Source: CABHOJ01 sp965649545
GTDB taxonomy: Bacteria > Pseudomonadota > Gammaproteobacteria > Burkholderiales > Methylophilaceae
DNA length: 7,047 bases
Assembly (NCBI GenBank): GCA_965649545.1
Contig: CBFGLF010000092.1
Location: forward strand, 1-7,047
Reading direction: 5' to 3'
In this document: positions 5,810 to 7,047 of the stretch, in pieces
Layout of the letters: every line of letters starts with the position of its first letter
How positions within the stretch are numbered: the first letter of the stretch is position 1
Made by a program: the position numbers and the translations under genes
Notes under the pieces: generated by a model
The model's database searches: none
Seen by the model: only the letters and a program-made list of their open reading frames with translations
Told to the model about the DNA's origin: nothing

Positions 5810-7047
5810 CTAGACTTTCTGATAGACCTCTGCGCCTTTCTTGACGAACTCGATGGCCTTCTCCTGCATACCCTTGGCCAGCGCCTCCTTCTCGTCTACA
5901 CCCATCTTATCGGCGTAGTCGCGCACGTCCTGGGTGATCTTCATGGAACAGAAATGCGGGCCGCACATGGAACAGAAGTGGGCCTGCTTGGCGCCTTCCT
6001 GCGGCAGGGTCTCGTCGTGGAATTCCTTGGCCTTTTCAGGATCGAGACCGAGATTGAACTGGTCTTCCCAACGGAACTCGAAACGCGCCTTGGATAAGGC
6101 GTTGTCGCGGATCTGCGCGCCCGGATGGCCCTTGGCCAGGTCGGCGGCATGCGCGGCGATCTTGTAAGTGATGATGCCGACGCGCACGTCTTCCTTGTCC
6201 GGCAGGCCCAGGTGCTCCTTGGGCGTGACGTAGCAGAGCATGGCACAACCGTACCAGCCGATCATGGCGGCGCCGATACCGGAGGTGATGTGGTCGTAGC
6301 CCGGCGCGATGTCGGTGGTCAATGGGCCCAGGGTATAGAACGGGGCTTCGCCACAGTGTTCCAGTTGCAGGTCCATGTTCTCCTTGATCAGGTGCATGGG
6401 CACATGGCCGGGGCCTTCGATCATGGTCTGCACGTCGTGCTTCCAGGCGATCTGGGTCAATTCACCCAGCGTCTTCAGTTCGGCGAATTGCGCTTCGTCG
6501 TTGGCGTCGTAGATGGAGCCGGGACGCAAGCCATCACCCAGCGAGAACGACACGTCGTACTGCTTCATGATCTCGCAGATGTCTTCGAAGTGCTCGTACA
6601 GGAAGCTTTCCTTGTGGTGCGCCAGGCACCACTTGGCCATGATGGAACCGCCGCGCGAGACGATACCGGTCATGCGCTTGGCGGTCATCGGGATGTAGGC
6701 GAGGCGGACGCCGGCGTGGATGGTGAAGTAGTCCACACCTTGTTCGGCTTGCTCGATCAGGGTGTCACGGAAGATCTCCCAGGTCAGGTCTTCGGCCTTG
6801 CCGTCGACCTTTTCCAATGCCTGGTAGATCGGCACGGTACCGATCGGCACCGGCGAGTTGCGGATGATCCACTCGCGCGTCTCATGGATGTTCTTGCCGG
6901 TAGAGAGATCCATCACGGTGTCGCCGCCCCAACGGGTACCCCAGACCATCTTCTCGACTTCCTCGGAGATGGAGGAACCCAGTGCGGAGTTACCGATATT
7001 GGCGTTGATCTTCACCAGGAAGTTACGGCCGATGATCATCGGCTCGA
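5810..7047 (-). CDS. thiC: Phosphomethylpyrimidine synthase ThiC, 5' part outside window
   Basis: The last 411 codons are visible, roughly two thirds of a protein of about 630 residues. ThiC is a radical SAM enzyme of the cytoplasm that rearranges aminoimidazole ribotide to hydroxymethylpyrimidine phosphate, the pyrimidine half of thiamine. Seen here are GRNFLVKINANIGNSA near the edge, TVMDLSTGKNIHETREWI, SRGGSIMAKWC, SLGDGLRPGSI, EGPGHVP and APGYDHITSGIGAAMIGW (the His of each of the last two are the expected metal ligands), and the C-terminal cluster motif CSMCGPHFC (CX2CX4C, codons at 5974, 5965 and 5950) that binds the 4Fe-4S cluster. The frame is intact to TAG at 5812-5810. Identity to the E. 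coli enzyme is very high as I recall it. In many bacteria thiC is controlled by a TPP riboswitch; that region would lie beyond the right edge. rluF starts 11 bases downstream. Confidence 0.98.
   Translation of the reverse strand, partial: EPMIIGRNFLVKINANIGNSALGSSISEEVEKMVWGTRWGGDTVMDLSTGKNIHETREWIIRNSPVPIGTVPIYQALEKVDGKAEDLTWEIFRDTLIEQAEQGVDYFTIHAGVRLAYIPMTAKRMTGIVSRGGSIMAKWCLAHHKESFLYEHFEDICEIMKQYDVSFSLGDGLRPGSIYDANDEAQFAELKTLGELTQIAWKHDVQTMIEGPGHVPMHLIKENMDLQLEHCGEAPFYTLGPLTTDIAPGYDHITSGIGAAMIGWYGCAMLCYVTPKEHLGLPDKEDVRVGIITYKIAAHAADLAKGHPGAQIRDNALSKARFEFRWEDQFNLGLDPEKAKEFHDETLPQEGAKQAHFCSMCGPHFCSMKITQDVRDYADKMGVDEKEALAKGMQEKAIEFVKKGAEVYQKV

Noticed and set aside
1..7047. Search for CRISPR arrays, tRNA genes, insertion-sequence ends and defence or phage genes
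   Set aside because: The window is filled by six conserved same-strand genes with gaps under 70 bases. No repeated DNA units, cloverleaf-like sequence or transposase-like frame was seen.

Overview
The window carries six protein-coding genes, all on the minus strand. In transcription order (right to left) they are: the 3' two thirds of thiC, an rluF-like 23S rRNA pseudouridine synthase, a DUF937/YidB-like gene, uppP (bacA), an exoD-family gene, and a long asmA-family gene that runs off the left edge. Moderately high GC, proteobacterial-type proteins and a ThiC tail very close to the enterobacterial enzyme indicate a Gram-negative proteobacterium. The combination looks most like a betaproteobacterium, perhaps of the Nitrosomonadales/Methylophilaceae type. 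That lineage call is inference from remembered protein similarity, not a database match.

Layout: thiC (5810-7047, 5' end outside the window) is followed after 11 bases by rluF (4512-5798), whose conserved part is preceded by about 187 low-complexity residues. A 55-base gap then holds overlapping short inverted repeats and a possible 10-codon leader that ends inside the start codon of the DUF937 gene (4055-4456). After 52 bases comes uppP (3199-4002), which overlaps exoD (2567-3202) by four bases in an ATGA arrangement. A 68-base AT-richer gap separates exoD from asmA (1-2498, no stop in the window). No gap between genes exceeds 70 bases. No RNA gene, insertion sequence, CRISPR array or attachment site was seen.

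How they may work together: thiC makes the pyrimidine half of thiamine and rluF modifies 23S rRNA, so the upper half is housekeeping metabolism and translation. The lower half (uppP, exoD, asmA) concerns the cell envelope: recycling of undecaprenyl carrier lipid, a small polytopic membrane protein linked to exopolysaccharide, and an inner-membrane-anchored periplasmic protein of the lipid-transport-like AsmA group. Short gaps and one overlap make co-transcription of at least uppP-exoD, and possibly the whole run, plausible.

I did not find a new defence, mobile or biosynthetic system. The points most worth a second look are the leader/hairpin arrangement before the DUF937 gene, the aromatic-free N-terminal extension of the RluF-like protein, the gapless tandem module in AsmA, and the possible coupling of rluF to thiamine-controlled thiC.
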